A DNA stretch of 64,000 nt from NCBI RefSeq assembly GCF_963678635.1, contig NC_087067.1:43749829-43813828 (forward strand). The letters run 5' to 3'. Positions 23,801 through 35,626 of this stretch are shown here, in pieces. This stretch comes from Symsagittifera roscoffensis (lineage: Eukaryota; Xenacoelomorpha; Acoela; Convolutidae). The translations under genes were made by a program, and so were the position numbers. The stretch's first letter is position 1, and each line of letters opens with the position of its first letter. The notes under the pieces are model-generated. The model worked only from the letters and a program-made list of their open reading frames with translations, searched no databases and was not told where the DNA came from.

Positions 23801-26062
23801 AAGAAACCTGAAGCGTTAATCTAAAGCCACGATGAAAAAACGTGTAATATAACACACAATCAATGTATATTCCATGTGGCTTTAGATTAAGCTTCAGGTT
23901 TCTAACCAGAACGTTGCCAGTCTAATATATCTCGAAAACTTCAAGGATTTGAGCAGTCATATTTGGAGGCAAGATTCGCACTCTTTGAGAGTACACTGAG
24001 AGCACCCAAACACAGGCTTGGAAATTTCAAGAATTGTAGAATGAGTTTTCCGAAAAAATTTAAGAAAATCACAAAAGTCGTCCTATCTCGTACACTAAAA
24101 AGATTTGGGCAGTCATAATACGAGACCAAATTCGCACATAATACGAGACCAAAATAAACACTAGATTCAAACTGATCCGTTATGCCCTTAACTGTTTAAA
24201 AAACGCTTAAACATGTCAAGATACGTGTAACACGCATTTAAATATAGTATAGTTATCATTGTTTACAATAGTTTCAAGGTTGAAAAGCTTAATAATTAGT
24301 GTTAAATCGGTGGAAAAATTGAAAAGAAACAGAAGCCTGCGTTCCGACAAGCTGATTTCCAGCTGTACATTTATTAGCGAGCTAATGGCAGGCCTCTGTA
24401 TATTAAGATCAAAACGTCACCTTTTTAAGTAATTTTAAAGAACTGATCTAAAAAATTATCAAAACAATATTCTGACTTGTAGGAATTCAAAGAAGAGATC
24501 TGATTCAAAGTTTTTTTTGCTATCCTCTTGAACTGGTCAGAACTTTAACAAAAGCTTAATTTAGATAGCACTTTTACCGTTATTTTTTCCTAGGATTCTT
24601 TGGGTTATCAAGACTAGTCAGTTATAGTTTCGTACCGCGGTGAGACTTAGACTCGCAAATTTCTGGTAAGAAACCTGAAGCGTTAATCTAAAGCCACGAT
24701 GAAAAACGTGTAATATAACACACAATCAATGTATATTCCATGTGGCTTTAGATTAAGCTTCAGGTTTCTAACCAGAACGTTGCCAGTCTAATATATCTCG
24801 AAAACTTCAAGGATTTGAGCAGTCATATTTGGAGGCAAGATTCGCACTCTTTGAGAGTACACTGAGAGCACCCAAACACAGGCTTGGAAATTTCAAGAAT
24901 TGTAGAATGAGTTTTCTGAAAAAATTTGAGAAAATCACAAAAGTCGTCCTATCTCGTACACTAAAAAGATTTGGGCAGTCATAATACGAGACCAAATTCG
25001 CACATAATACGAGACCAAAATAAACACTAGATTCAAACTGATCCGTTATGCCCTTAACTGTTTAAAAAAACGCTTAAACATGTCAAGATACGTGTAACAC
25101 GCATTTAAATATAGTATAGTTTATCATTGTTTACAATAGTTTCAAGGTTGAAAAGCTTAATAATTAGTGTTAAATCGGTGGAAAAATTGAAAAGAAACAG
25201 AAGCCTGCGTTCCGACAAGCTGATTTCCAGCTGTACATTTATTAGCGAGCTAATGGCAGGCCTCTGTATATTAAGATCAAAACGTCACATTTTAAGTAAT
25301 TTTAAAGAACTGATCTAAAAAATTATCAAAACAATATTCTGACTTGTAGGAATTCAAAGAAGAGATCTGATTCAAAGTTTTTTTTGCTATCCTCTTGAAC
25401 TGGTCAGAACTTTAACAAAAGCTTAATTTAGATAGCACTTTTACCGTTATTTTTTCCTAGGATTCTTTGGGTTATCAAGACTAGTCAGTTATGGTTTCGT
25501 ACCGCGGTGAGACTTAGACTCGCAAATTTCTGGTAAGAAACCTGAAGCGTTAATCTAAAGCCACGATGAAAAAACGTGTAATATAACACACAATCAATGT
25601 ATATTCCATGTGGCTTTAGATTAAGCTTCAGGTTTCTAACCAGAACGTTGCCAGTCTAATATATCTCGAAAACTTCAAGGATTTGAGCAGTCATATTTGG
25701 AGGCAAGATTCGCACTCTTTGAGAGTACACTGAGAGCACCCAAACACAGGCTTGGAAATTTCAAGAATTGTAGAATGAGTTTTCCGAAAAAATTTGAGAA
25801 AATCACAAAAGTCGTCCTATCTCGTACACTAAAAAGATTTGGGCAGTCATAATACGAGACCAAATTCGCACATAATACGAGACCAAAATAAACACTAGAT
25901 TCAAACTGATCCGTTATGCCCTTAACTGTTTAAAAAACGCTTAAACATGTCAAGATACGTGTAACACGCATTTAAATATAGTATAGTTATCATTGTTTAC
26001 AATAGTTTCAAGGTTGAAAAGCTTAATAATTAGTGTTAAATCGGTGGAAAAACTGAAAAGAA
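20881..26062. repeat. 867-bp tandem array, six units
   Basis: Units start at about 20881, 21749, 22613, 23466, 24332 and 25200. The left half of each unit (about 480 bp) is homologous to the part of the 1.12-kb unit running from the GCCTG...ACAAGCTGATTTCCAG motif through the decayed tRNA-like sequence. The right half is new: an inverted tRNA-like copy, two monomers of a roughly 160-bp family (anchor GAGCAGTCAT) and an end with GCTTAAACATGTCAA. Units 1, 3 and 5 resemble each other in small details, and so do 2, 4 and 6, giving a dimer of about 1.73 kb. Unit 3 lacks about 16 bp of the hairpin loop. The 62-63 codon ORFs on both strands repeat with the unit and have no recognisable domain. Confidence 0.93.
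21209..21326. repeat. Inverted tRNA-like hairpin of the 867-bp unit
   Basis: Two arms of about 36-37 nt (21209-21245 and 21291-21326) are reverse complements except for one mismatch and one extra G, with a loop of about 45 nt. Both arms are the 5' half of the decayed tRNA-Arg-like sequence, once on each strand. The same structure recurs at 22076-22193, 22942-23043 (loop only 29 nt), 23794-23911, 24661-24777 and 25528-25645. It could form a cruciform or, if transcribed, a hairpin RNA. It may also be only a by-product of an inverted duplication. Confidence 0.85.
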
Positions 26063-26513
26063 AAACTCACACACATACGCAAACGCACAAATAAAAAAAG
26101 AGCCAATTGAAACCTAGCAATAATTCTTGAAATCGTACAAAATCTTAAAACTACAAAAATTTAAAAGAACCTATCTATCTATTTGGTCTTAAAGTGAAGT
26201 TCTAAAATATTAGTTCTTTTTTTGAACTTTTCCTTAACATTTTGTGACCATTATTGCCTAGAAAACTGTAACATTGTGTCCTCAGAGGATTTGGCGTCAC
26301 GTTTAAAAATCGATTTCTATTTATTCAAATGGACATCACTGATTCCACGCAGCATTTCAAATTGAAGAGTCTAATGGCTTCAAAATGGTAAAAAACACCT
26401 TAACATAGCAGAAAAGATAAGTTTTCGCGAAAAAAAAAATTAAACTCAGATATTACTCAATTACAACTTGAAAACAATCACGGCGAAAACAAATTGAAAA
26501 AAAAAAAAACATT
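26063..26513. other. Spacer between satellite and CtIP-like gene
   Basis: Unique-looking AT-rich DNA starts abruptly after the last 867-bp unit with a short CA-rich stretch. It should hold the 3' end of the CtIP-like transcript. No gene is seen. A possible third exon could lie here, because exon 2 ends near a donor-like GTAAGTAA. Confidence 0.6.
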
Positions 26514-28946
26514 TCATTTACTTACTAAAGGCTTCCGTCGCTTCGCTCTACAATTGGCTATACTACTTCCAATAGCATTATTTTGATGAACTTTTTCCGT
26601 TATTTCATCTATATTATCTTTATTCAAATTGTCACCACAGGGTTCTTTTCTTTTCACGCCCTTCATGTCCGGGGGTGTAGGGGGGAAATCAAGGGACCAG
26701 TAGTGTTGCGGGGTTTTTGGCGGTGTGAAGTGCACTCGGTGACGTGAACAACCGTTCATGCGTTTTGCTATTTCGTCTCCACTCAGACCTGAAGAACTAT
26801 TGATTAATACCATTCAAGTACAAAACTGGATCAAAGTACCAGTTGTTCTAGCAAAATTCTGTACATTATGAGCATTTTTGAGTAGTTACCCAAAAATGCT
26901 CCAAAAAACATTGCGATGTTCAATTTCGTAACAATTTTTCAGAGTTATTTAGGGTCAGAGCCAAAGTACTTGGCACACTAAAATCCATTCATAGATACAT
27001 GCCCCTTGAGACAATTTTGAAATTTTAAGTGAGCATGGTTGAACTAATAAACCTGCAGATTTGTAATAATCTTCACAATCTTTGCACGACTTCCCAGTCA
27101 TCTGATTTCTGGCGACTTGACCTCTCACGACCTCCTGGTACTTGAAACTTGGTTTATCGTTCTTAGAATTCGGTACAACGTCGAAACTATCTTCTAAGAC
27201 TTGGATACTCTCATCTAGGTTAGTCTTTTTCGTTGGTTTTTTATTTTGACTTGTTTGCTTTTTCTTGGCGCTGTTCTTACTAACGCCTTTAGCTATTAAT
27301 TTAAGTTTGCTTTGTCCATCACTGTAAAAACTCTTCGTATAAGTAATTTTCGCAGCTTTCTTTCGTATTTCTCGTGCTTTTTTTTGTTGCTGAGATTTAG
27401 ACGAAAGTTCAGTTGGTGATTCTATAATTTCACAAGGTTGACTGAACGATGATTGTTCAGCGCATATTTTAGGAGAAATTGATTTTTGTTGGAATTGTTT
27501 TTCTTTATTTAGAGGCTCAACTGGTGAAAACATCAACTGAAGACTTTCTTCTAACTTCGTTCTGTCTATCATTTGCGTCGAGCAAAAATTTTTGAAGGAC
27601 TTTTCTAATTTGTTATTCCGGGCCAAATTCTTAACGTCTTCAACAAATAAACTGTCAGTCTCTTGAATTTCATTATCGACAGCGCCGATAGTTTCGGGCG
27701 AATTGCAATTATACGTTTCGGGAATTAAATTAGTTTTCTCGACAGATTTTAAAATCAATCTTCGTTTACTTTTTGGCGACGGTGTATCCGAAACTATAAT
27801 TCTACCAACTTTACTGGCCGATAAAGATTTTCGAGATGATCCGAATAAAAGTTTCTGGGAGCTACTACACGTAGCCGTTGATTCAAACTGAGATTGACAT
27901 TTATTGGCCAGACTTTCGTCTGGAGTTTGACTTGAGTTTGTGATACGTGAGTTTGACTTCCCAATAACTGGACTGGGAATGATTACATCTAAGTCATCTT
28001 TATCGCCGATACTATTTGAGTCTTCTGTTAAATTATCTTCAATTTTTGAATTTTCCTGAGGTTCACTGACAGTTTTTGCATTTGCATCGAAACTTGTTTT
28101 CTTATTTTTAGTTTTTCCACTCAAAACTTCATTTTTGAATGCACAATTTTCTGGAAGAGGATTTAGGATGGGCCCATTTTTTGGGTCAATTTCTGTCACG
28201 TTAACTGAGTTTTCGATTACAACTAACGAGCTAATTAGAACTGTTTCATTTTCAACTGACGTTCTTGACTTTGGGCAATTTTTGTTGATGTCTAAACACT
28301 GCTTGACTAAGCCTCCAGACATCTTTACCAGACTAGGCCGTGTCCAGTTTTCGTTAATTGGGGTTGATTGTTGTTGCTTCTTAGATATTGTATTTTTACT
28401 ACCAGAAACTTTTATTTTTTCTACAATTGAAGAGTCGTTATCGGGACACGTTTCAGGAATGGAAAAATTGCCAATATTAATCGATTTCTCATCTTCGATA
28501 AGTTGTTCCTCAGCCTTCGATGGCATTTTAAACTCTTTGAAATTGAACTTTTTTTTCGAATTTACAGCTAAACTGTCCAGCTTTTTAGGTGTCTTCCTTT
28601 CAACTACCTTACTCGAACTTTCTATGCAACTTGCGTTCAAGCTTTTATCACCATCTTCTTTTTGGTTTAAGCTTCCACCCAAACCTGATTGGCAAATAAT
28701 GCAAATTGATACTTTCGGCTCTTCTTTTAGCTTTTCCAGCTCAGCTTTGCATTTCACGTATTTAAGACCCAAATTATTTTTATCGGCTTGAAGCTTTTCG
28801 ATTTTCTGCTTCAGTTCTCCAATTTGATCCCCGTAAAGAAGTTGTCGCTGCTTCCAGATCCTTCTGAAACTGCTTAATTGATTTTCAAAATCTTGCTCAA
28901 AATCTTCGCATGTCGATTCGCACCCAGACACGCTCATTTTGTACAT
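26514..28946 (-). CDS. RBBP8: CtIP/RBBP8/Sae2-family DNA end resection protein, two exons
   Basis: Members of this family activate the MRE11 complex to start resection of DNA double-strand breaks in the nucleus. Exon 1 is 28946-27053 and exon 2 is 26788-26514. The 264-bp intron has a CAG/GTTTAT donor and a TTCAG acceptor, splits a Gly codon in phase 1, and gives about 722 residues. Visible features are an N-terminal coiled coil (about 20-76), then C82-x2-C85 like the CtIP zinc hook, a long Ser/Lys-rich middle, and the conserved C-terminal domain. That domain reads KYQEVVR (602-608), C621-x2-C624, the C645-SRH-R motif and PPKTPQHYW. Thr657-Pro corresponds to the CDK site T847 of human CtIP. 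The first ATG is used; Met4 is an alternative start. Exon 2 ends three codons after a donor-like GTAAGTAA (26525), so another 3' exon is possible. The split domain rejoins perfectly at the intron, which argues for a working gene. Confidence 0.9.
26789..27052 (-). other. Intron of the CtIP-like gene
   Basis: A 264-bp GT-AG intron inside the C-terminal domain. Splicing is inferred from the frame and from domain continuity: ...DYYKSA|GLSGDEIAKRMNGCSRHR. Without it the ORF would run 32 codons into unrelated sequence. Confidence 0.88.
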
Positions 28947-29253
28947 ATAAACCGACTTACATTCTCAATCTTTAATTATAAGACCAATGTTAACGTTTGA
29001 AACGGGTGTATTTTCGGAAACCGAAAAAAAAAATTGTTTCAGTGTTCAACAAATTGCTAATATAAAACTTCGTCAATTAGAGTGCAGCTTAAAATAGGAA
29101 GAAAATTATGCCAAAAACGAAGCGTTATTGAAACTCGGCGGAACTCGATATGCAAACCAATGAAAATTATGATCATTTCCATCTTTGATCTTCGCTTATC
29201 GGCTTCTTATTATTAGTATGATTATTATTATTATCATTGTTGAATATAGTAGG
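28947..29253. other. Upstream region of the CtIP-like gene
   Basis: About 300 bp between the start codon and the MITE. It probably contains the promoter and 5' UTR, but I see no clear core element. A GTAAGT motif lies about 13 bp before the ATG on the minus strand with no matching acceptor. A TTA-rich microsatellite is at about 29208-29240. Confidence 0.5.
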
Positions 29254-29578
29254 CAGCGGCGGATTTAGGGGGGGGGGGACACCCTCATCAGGCATTCGAC
29301 CCCCTGCCGACCAAAAATGCCCCACCTTTGTACTACTTTGAGATATCTATTTTTGCCTGAAGGAAACTAAAATTTTTTCTACAGGCGCCTTTGGCCCAAT
29401 AAACGCCCCTTTTTGGCCTGTTTTTTCAAAATTTTGCCTGCGGCGCACAAAATTTGGCCGAAACAGGGTGTTTTTAGTGCTTTGGGAGAGCTCGGAAAAT
29501 CAATTTAGTCAGCCTAAAAAAAGGTCGACAAAATTTTCGCAAATCTGCCCCCTCGAGAAAATCCTAGATCCGCCCCTG
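29254..29578. mobile_element. hAT-type MITE, 325 bp
   Basis: The ends are imperfect inverted repeats, CAGCGGCGGATTTAGG on the left and, reading inward from the right, CAGGGGCGGATCTAGG. This is the CAG-start end seen in many hAT-derived MITEs. The flanking 8-bp sequences ATAGTAGG (29246-29253) and ATGTTAGG (29579-29586) agree at 6 of 8 positions, fitting an old hAT target-site duplication. There is no coding capacity. A run of about 11 G sits just inside the left end. Confidence 0.75.
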
Positions 29579-29818
29579 ATGTTAGGACTACATGTAACAT
29601 GTACATTGGGCAGAGTTAAATGAATCTACATAATACCAGCAAATTGCCAATAATTGAAAAAGGCTTTCAATTATAATTTAGACGAAAACCATACAAGCAT
29701 TTAAAATTTTAGAGCCAACAGCCAAACACAAACGATAGACAAAAACGATAGACCACACACAAAAGATAGACGGTTTCTGTGCACGTTGCGACCAAGATGA
29801 TTTAAGATCAGAAACAGA

Positions 29819-30012
29819 GCAGCCGTAGCCGAGTGGAATAGGCCCACGTCTCTCAAAACGAGGGTTTTGCGTTCGAGCCCCACTTCGGTTACGGTTGGAG
29901 ATGTCCCAGTGTCATCCGCCTCCTCACGGTTGGTCATGTACTGGAGCAGGAGCGAGGGTTACAAAATTAAGACAAGAAATTCAAAAATAAAGAGAAATTA
30001 ACAAAAAAAAAA
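29819..30012 (+). mobile_element. tRNA-derived SINE-like element
   Basis: The head has a perfect Pol III A box, TAGCCGAGTGG, and a good B box, CGTTCGAGCCC, about 37 bp later, in a tRNA-Leu/Ser-like layout. The possible CAA loop is poorly supported by its stem. A body of about 100 bp follows and ends in A-rich tracts near 29990-30012. A 78-codon ORF on the other strand is a shadow of it. Confidence 0.65.
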
Positions 30013-33000
30013 TTTTTTTTTCGAAAAATTAGCTTTTTAGCTGAATTTCTTGTGGATTTTTATAATGCGATAAAATCAGTTTAAAACACTGCAGCACTGA
30101 AAATGAATTTAGCTAAAAACAACGTGAGAACTACAGTAAAATCAAGTTGAGTGTCATCAAATTTGAGCTCGGTGCCATCAAATTTTGTCTGAAAATATTT
30201 CGAACTTCGGGTCAATTCATCTCAACGCTCAACTTTCTTTTTCGAAATCCAAATGACAGCTGAAAGGGCTTTGACAAAATACCAAAATTAACCCCAACAA
30301 GTTTTCTTTGCGGTACTCAAAATCGATAACAAAACATACCCTACGCTATAGTTCCTTCCCACCCCTATTGGGTGGTCGCAACAATAAAACCAACGATAGC
30401 TCAAAATACGGTAATCAACTTAGGTATTATAGATCTTAAATTGAAGAAAAACTTTTTCAGCTGAAATTATATCTGAATAAATTCTCGACAACACTTGAGC
30501 CATGATCACAAAAAACTAACGGTTGATAATTTTCAATAGCGTGCTCCATAGCATTCCGTAAAAAAAATTCAAACAGAGGCGAACTTGTCTCAGCAAACTC
30601 TCGCAAAAAAAAGTAAATCGAATTTCTCATCCCAGCTTGAACTGGTTAATTGAAGATAAATTTTAACAAAAAATTAAACCACAATCCTCCCTTATCATTG
30701 ATATTTAATTTGCTTTAATCGTTGCGCCAAGCTACCTAAATTGAACCCCTTAATTTATCTGATAAAGCTTGTGCTGTATAAAGCCCAACAGAAACTCCAT
30801 AAAAACAGACACAAAAACGTGTGACTTCGAGAAAAAAAAGAGGCTACGTAATATAAAAGTAGCTCAACTCAATCAAAACAAATTAGTGCAAAAATATCTT
30901 GCAAATGCATATTTAAATATGTATTTACAGGAGGTAAATTTTTAGAAATTTCAAAACCATTAAAATTTTCAAAAAAATAGATATTTCATAGCCTTCTAAC
31001 ATCTAGTAAAATTTAGCTGATTTAGGGAGATGCGGACTTCGGATATTTTCAACTAATTTTTTCTGAAAGTGTTTCTTTGTACTTGAGCAAAATTGCCTCT
31101 TTTTGTATCTTCGAATTACACTCCCAAACAAGGTCCAATCATACGTGGCAGTGCTTCCAGAGGATAATTTTCCCAGCGAGTTCGAAGTTTGAAAACATGT
31201 GGCGCTTTTCCAATGTGAAAAGCTACGCCAGAAACTTTCACAACTGCCCCAAAAATGTGTCACAGAGCCAAAGCGCCACAGTCTTTGCATTGCTTCCTTC
31301 ACCCTGAAATCGGAGCTACCCTCATCGTGACAGTCTACACAGCTGAACTCTTTTCGAGCATAAAAAAACTTCAAACTTACCTCCGCTCCAGCAAGGAGGA
31401 TCGGCTATAAACGTTTGGGATTAATTACATCCACAAAAAAGTGGAAATTAAAGAAATTAAATCCGCGAAAAAATCTAAGACTAGATTTGGTTTAATTTCG
31501 TTCATTTTGTTGCTGCAAAGAATTCAATGTATTGGTGACGTGTCTTTGCTGTCTAACATCAAAAAAAATCTTAAATCCGACCGTGATTACAATGCATTAA
31601 AAATACTGATAAAAAACACAATTTGCGCTCAACCAAGATACAAATTTTAGATAGATCATTTTTTGTGAAATCAAAAACCAATAAACAGTCGAACATAGCA
31701 TCAACTTGGCAGGTAAAAGTGCGAACACAGATACCTCCCACACTAACTTAAGTTGTAGATAGCTTCCTTCAATGTTCCATGAGTTTTACCGTAAAACACT
31801 ACTAGATAATATCAACAATTGAGCCTACCGAGCCTCAGTGCAAATCAGTCGAGACAAAAAAATTAGGACACTCACAAAAAAATGGAGGATTAGGAGCTGT
31901 TTTCTGAAAATTGGGAGGAATTTTTTTAATTTTAGAATTAAAAGCCTGAAAGCAGAAAATAATTAAAATTGTCACTAAAATCACAGAGATATTTTTACGA
32001 CAATTTGTTTCAGAACTGAGCTGATTTTCATTTGGCATACTTAGATTTCAAAGAAAAAAACGATGACCTTAAAGCTCTTTGAATTTTTAGAGAAAATTAT
32101 GATTGACACTTTTTTGATAAAACTAACCCAATTTGAGTAAACTAGATCAATATGCAAACTTTTCATTTCGCTAAGACATCTGATAACTAATATCCATTTT
32201 CGAATTAGAAGTCGATCATGTTTGACCTTTAGACTTTCGCTGTTCGATAAATAATTGAGTTTGCCTTCCTTTTTACAAAGGAAATGAACTGAATTTTAAA
32301 AAAATTATAAGTCAAACCGCAAAAAACTAAACTTGAGCCTGAAAAATTTTAGAACTTTTACTAAGAAAAAAGAACAAAAACAATCATCGTGACCTATACA
32401 AGAGTCTGAATTACGTTCATCGACTCTTAATAATTAGTACAAAACATAATTGTACAAAAAATTTGATTAAATTCGAAGCATCTTGATATTTTGAAACGTT
32501 TAGCGAAAAAAAATTTGCAAACTAAGCTTAAAAGAAAAATTGTAACAACCTTAAGTTGATTTGCTAGCTTCAAGGGATTCATTTGAAAGTTACCTATTCA
32601 AATGACGAAAACGAGAAACAATTCATATTCTTTCAAGCATAAGTTTTTGCAACAACTATGAAGCATGAATCTTTGAGATAGTTTGAACTGATTTGATTGC
32701 TCTAACACATAGTTTTTCAATCAAGTTAGTCAAAAAATACATTATTATTATATACAAAATTTTTAGATAGCTAAAAACCGTTCTCAAGATGAACTTTTTC
32801 AAGTAGGGTGCTTAATTCACTGTACGGTCAAACAATGAAACATTTCAAAATAATTCAAGTGATTTAGATAGCATTATTCATGGCTCAAAAAACAGGTTTC
32901 CATACAAATCAACTCAAACGGTGCAACTAGGAAACAATTCAAATTGGTTTTGGAGGCACAATTTGATTCATAAAAAGATGAAGTTTTTCATGCAATCAGT

Positions 33001-33640
33001 TTAAGCATATTACAAGATGAATTACAAAACAAGACAGTTAAATTGGATTTCGAATCGTTGGGTATGCGCCATCAAAAAACTAGATATTCTCAACAAAAAA
33101 CCTCATGTTTTCAAGCAAGGAAATGAAGCGACGAAATGTTGAAAGCTGTATATAAAGCTTAAATCATTCAGAGAAGCTCGAATTTTTCCAGCAAATTACT
33201 GAATCAAGAAAACTTGAAAAAAAGTTCTCGAAATGCCATTTCAAATTTGGATAATGATGATTTAAATCTAGAATTTGCGAATGTTAACACAGTATTCAAA
33301 AAATCTGTCTAGGCATTCGGCTCTGATCTAAACAAAACTTTTGGTCGATTTGAAACTCATTGAACCTTCATAAACAGAGGCGAAGCACATAAACCACCTA
33401 AAAATTGCATAACAATCTAGCAGACAGGAAAGGAAAAAAACAGCCACTAAGTCCAAAAAAAGAAAAAATTCGAAGAAACCACAACTAAAAATTTAAGATT
33501 TTGTCTGGAATTATGTTCTATTTGAGGAAAACTCGTCCAAAAACACAATGAACGGCGTTTAATGCAGGTCCAAAATCATTTATTGGTGCCGAAAACAAAA
33601 TTGATGTCATGAAATTCTAGTCTAAGAATTTTAGCATTTT
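30013..33640. other. Intergenic region, no supported gene
   Basis: AT-rich DNA without a recognisable product. Points seen are a CCACCC/GGGTGG hairpin at about 30358-30375, a CATATTTAAATATG palindrome near 30910, and a 123-codon minus ORF (31003-31374). That ORF has a possible 77-bp GT-AG intron (31304-31380) but no known domain. Sequence around 32180-32420 resembles 62400-62660 and 63420-63660, so it is a dispersed repeat. Confidence 0.5.
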
Positions 33641-33644
33641 GTGC

Positions 33645-34045
33645 TATCCAGAGGGGAACATAAAATTTATGTTTCGCCTGAAACGGCCAAAATTAGATTA
33701 CCCAGCCTATAAAACTTAAGCCGAAATAATTTGGGCAGAAAAAAGCGAGAAAAAAAACAGAAAAAGAGTATACGAAGTCAAGGTTCGTAAAAATACAAAT
33801 AGAAATCAAAATACTACAAACAACTACAAGGTACATTGCGTACAGCAAAAAATAACAATTCTACGATGTGGCAACTAAGCTGACTAGAAATATGCAGACA
33901 AATAAAAGACGACAACTTTTTTGAAACGGATTATTTCCTGTTTGAAAAAGATAACAGTTTCTATCAGATTCGAACACAATACCTTTGCCGTTCCAGGCGT
34001 ATTCGTCACGTCCAGGGCAAGTGCGCAAGCAAAAATATGACCGAC
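33645..34045 (-). repeat. Dispersed repeat with tRNA-like head
   Basis: The stretch resembles 61800-62260 over most of its length, sharing CAACTAAGC..., GAAACGGA.TATTTCC.GTTTG and the tRNA-like end. That end (about 33955-34040) reads on the minus strand as GCCTGG-ACGGCAAAGGT followed by TGTTCGAATCT, a B-box-like motif. It looks like a non-autonomous Pol III-derived repeat. A 79-codon ORF overlapping it is not convincing. Confidence 0.55.
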
Positions 34046-34467
34046 AACGCTACTGGAAGAAACTGAATGAGTAAAACTTTGAGTCAAAAATTTCTTAAGT
34101 AGCGCACGCCAATTATCACGCATTAGCAGTACCAGTCAATTTGAAAAGAAATTTACCAACTAACATGCCTCAAAGGCTCTTCTCCAGTTTCCCAAACCCC
34201 TCGTAAAATTAAAAAATAAAACTGTTCAAAAATTGTTCACACGGCATTTTGCATGTTATAAATGCTGTACAAACTTGTTCACCTGTTCACGCTGACATGT
34301 TTTTACGCAGTTTATAATATGCACAAATAATTTTAAATAGACTTTCATATATTGAATTTCAGAAAATATGAAAGGGGGGATACTGGAAAAGAGCGGCCTC
34401 ATTTTATTTATCGGACGCATTTCAACTAGAAAACGAAAAAGTTTATCAAAAAAAAAACATTCGACCC

Positions 34468-34535
34468 TGCCCCGGTTCGAACCCTCTTATTTTGATGTGG
34501 TTCTCTTTCCCTACCTCTACGCTACAGATCCATGA
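34468..34535 (-). mobile_element. tRNA-like Pol III head (left copy)
   Basis: Minus strand: perfect A box TAGCGTAGAGG and perfect B box GGTTCGAACC about 40 nt apart. The anticodon region does not fold well, so this is a SINE-type head and not a working tRNA. Confidence 0.55.
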
Positions 34536-35039
34536 TACCTCGAAGCTTAAGTGCTTTTTGTAATATATTAGTCTGTGTTAATATCCTTAGCATTGGCTGT
34601 ACTTAATAGCTGGTTATTGATTAAAATGAACATTTTCAAAATGAACACTAATATTTGCAACTTAGGTTGGAAAAAATGGGAGTTCATTCTAACACATAAG
34701 CTTTGTTGTGTAATCAAACGATAGCAGCCGAAAAATACCTCGGCAGAAACCTTTTAAGCCGAAAAAAAAATCAGCAAGACTTAAGAAAATAAGTCCCCGC
34801 ACACTCAAAACACAGACACACAAACACAACATTTTTTTCGCTCGTCAAAAGACACAATACGGTCATTAAAAGGATATAAGATAGGCCAAAACTTCTCAAG
34901 CCGAAAGAAAAGGAAAAGAAAAAAACTGCCGTCATGAAAAACTTGAACTAGAATTTTTATTAGAGTTTTCCTCCGGAGGTGAGCATAAAAATTTTGTTTT
35001 TCTTGAAACGAATCGAAATCAGGTCACAAAGCCGATAAA

Positions 35040-35115
35040 AAAACAGGTCCTGTCAGATTCGAACACATGACCTTTGCCGTCCCAGGCGTAATCGTTACCT
35101 CCACACCAAGTAAGC
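35040..35115 (-). mobile_element. tRNA-like Pol III head, CCTGGGACGG family
   Basis: Minus strand: TTGGTGTGGAGGTAACGA (D-arm-like), GCCTGGGACGGCAAAGGT (anticodon-arm-like) and TGTTCGAATCT (B-box-like). Related copies are at 33955-34040, 38290-38365 and 62165-62255. The parent tRNA is unclear; Pro or Gly would fit. Confidence 0.55.
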
Positions 35116-35626
35116 CGGAGACACAAAGAAATTAGAATTAACTCAGAACTGAACCTAAATTTGTCATTTCCAATTATGACCATTCTGTGCCCAAAGTTGC
35201 TTACGGGAAAAGTCTAGTACCCGATTGCAATACTCGATTGCCATTCCAAGGGTAACGAATTTATCCGTTTTCACCATATATTGATTAAAACAAACGACCG
35301 TACGAGTAAGAAGAAGATTAAAAAGAAGTTATGAAGGAAAATATTTTTTTTTCGAAAAAAATTCGGGCAAAGAAATGTTTTTTTTTGTGAAATTATGTCC
35401 ATTTAAATACGGTTCAGAAACCTGGAAGCAAGATTTTATACCAAAGTTATTACTTTAAATAGTCTTCAGAAAACAGGATTAGCCTTAAACTTATACAACT
35501 TCGATTAAACACTTAATTGGAATACTACCTACATTAACCTCAATCAGAGAAAAAACTGAAATATAGTATTGAATAGATCTAAATTTACTCTAGGATCATC
35601 AATATATACAATTTGTACACTGTCAA

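Noticed and set aside
21356-25863. Repeated 62-63 codon ORFs on both strands of the 867-bp array
   Set aside because: They recur only because the repeat unit recurs, have no recognisable domain, and the minus ones overlap the 160-bp monomers, which are not open elsewhere.
28135-28791. 218-codon plus-strand ORF
   Set aside because: It is antisense to the CtIP-like exon 1 and has no domain; it is a shadow.
31441-31650. 69-codon plus ORF
   Set aside because: It starts at a GTG, has no domain or repeat support, and is Lys/Ile-rich as expected by chance in AT-rich DNA.
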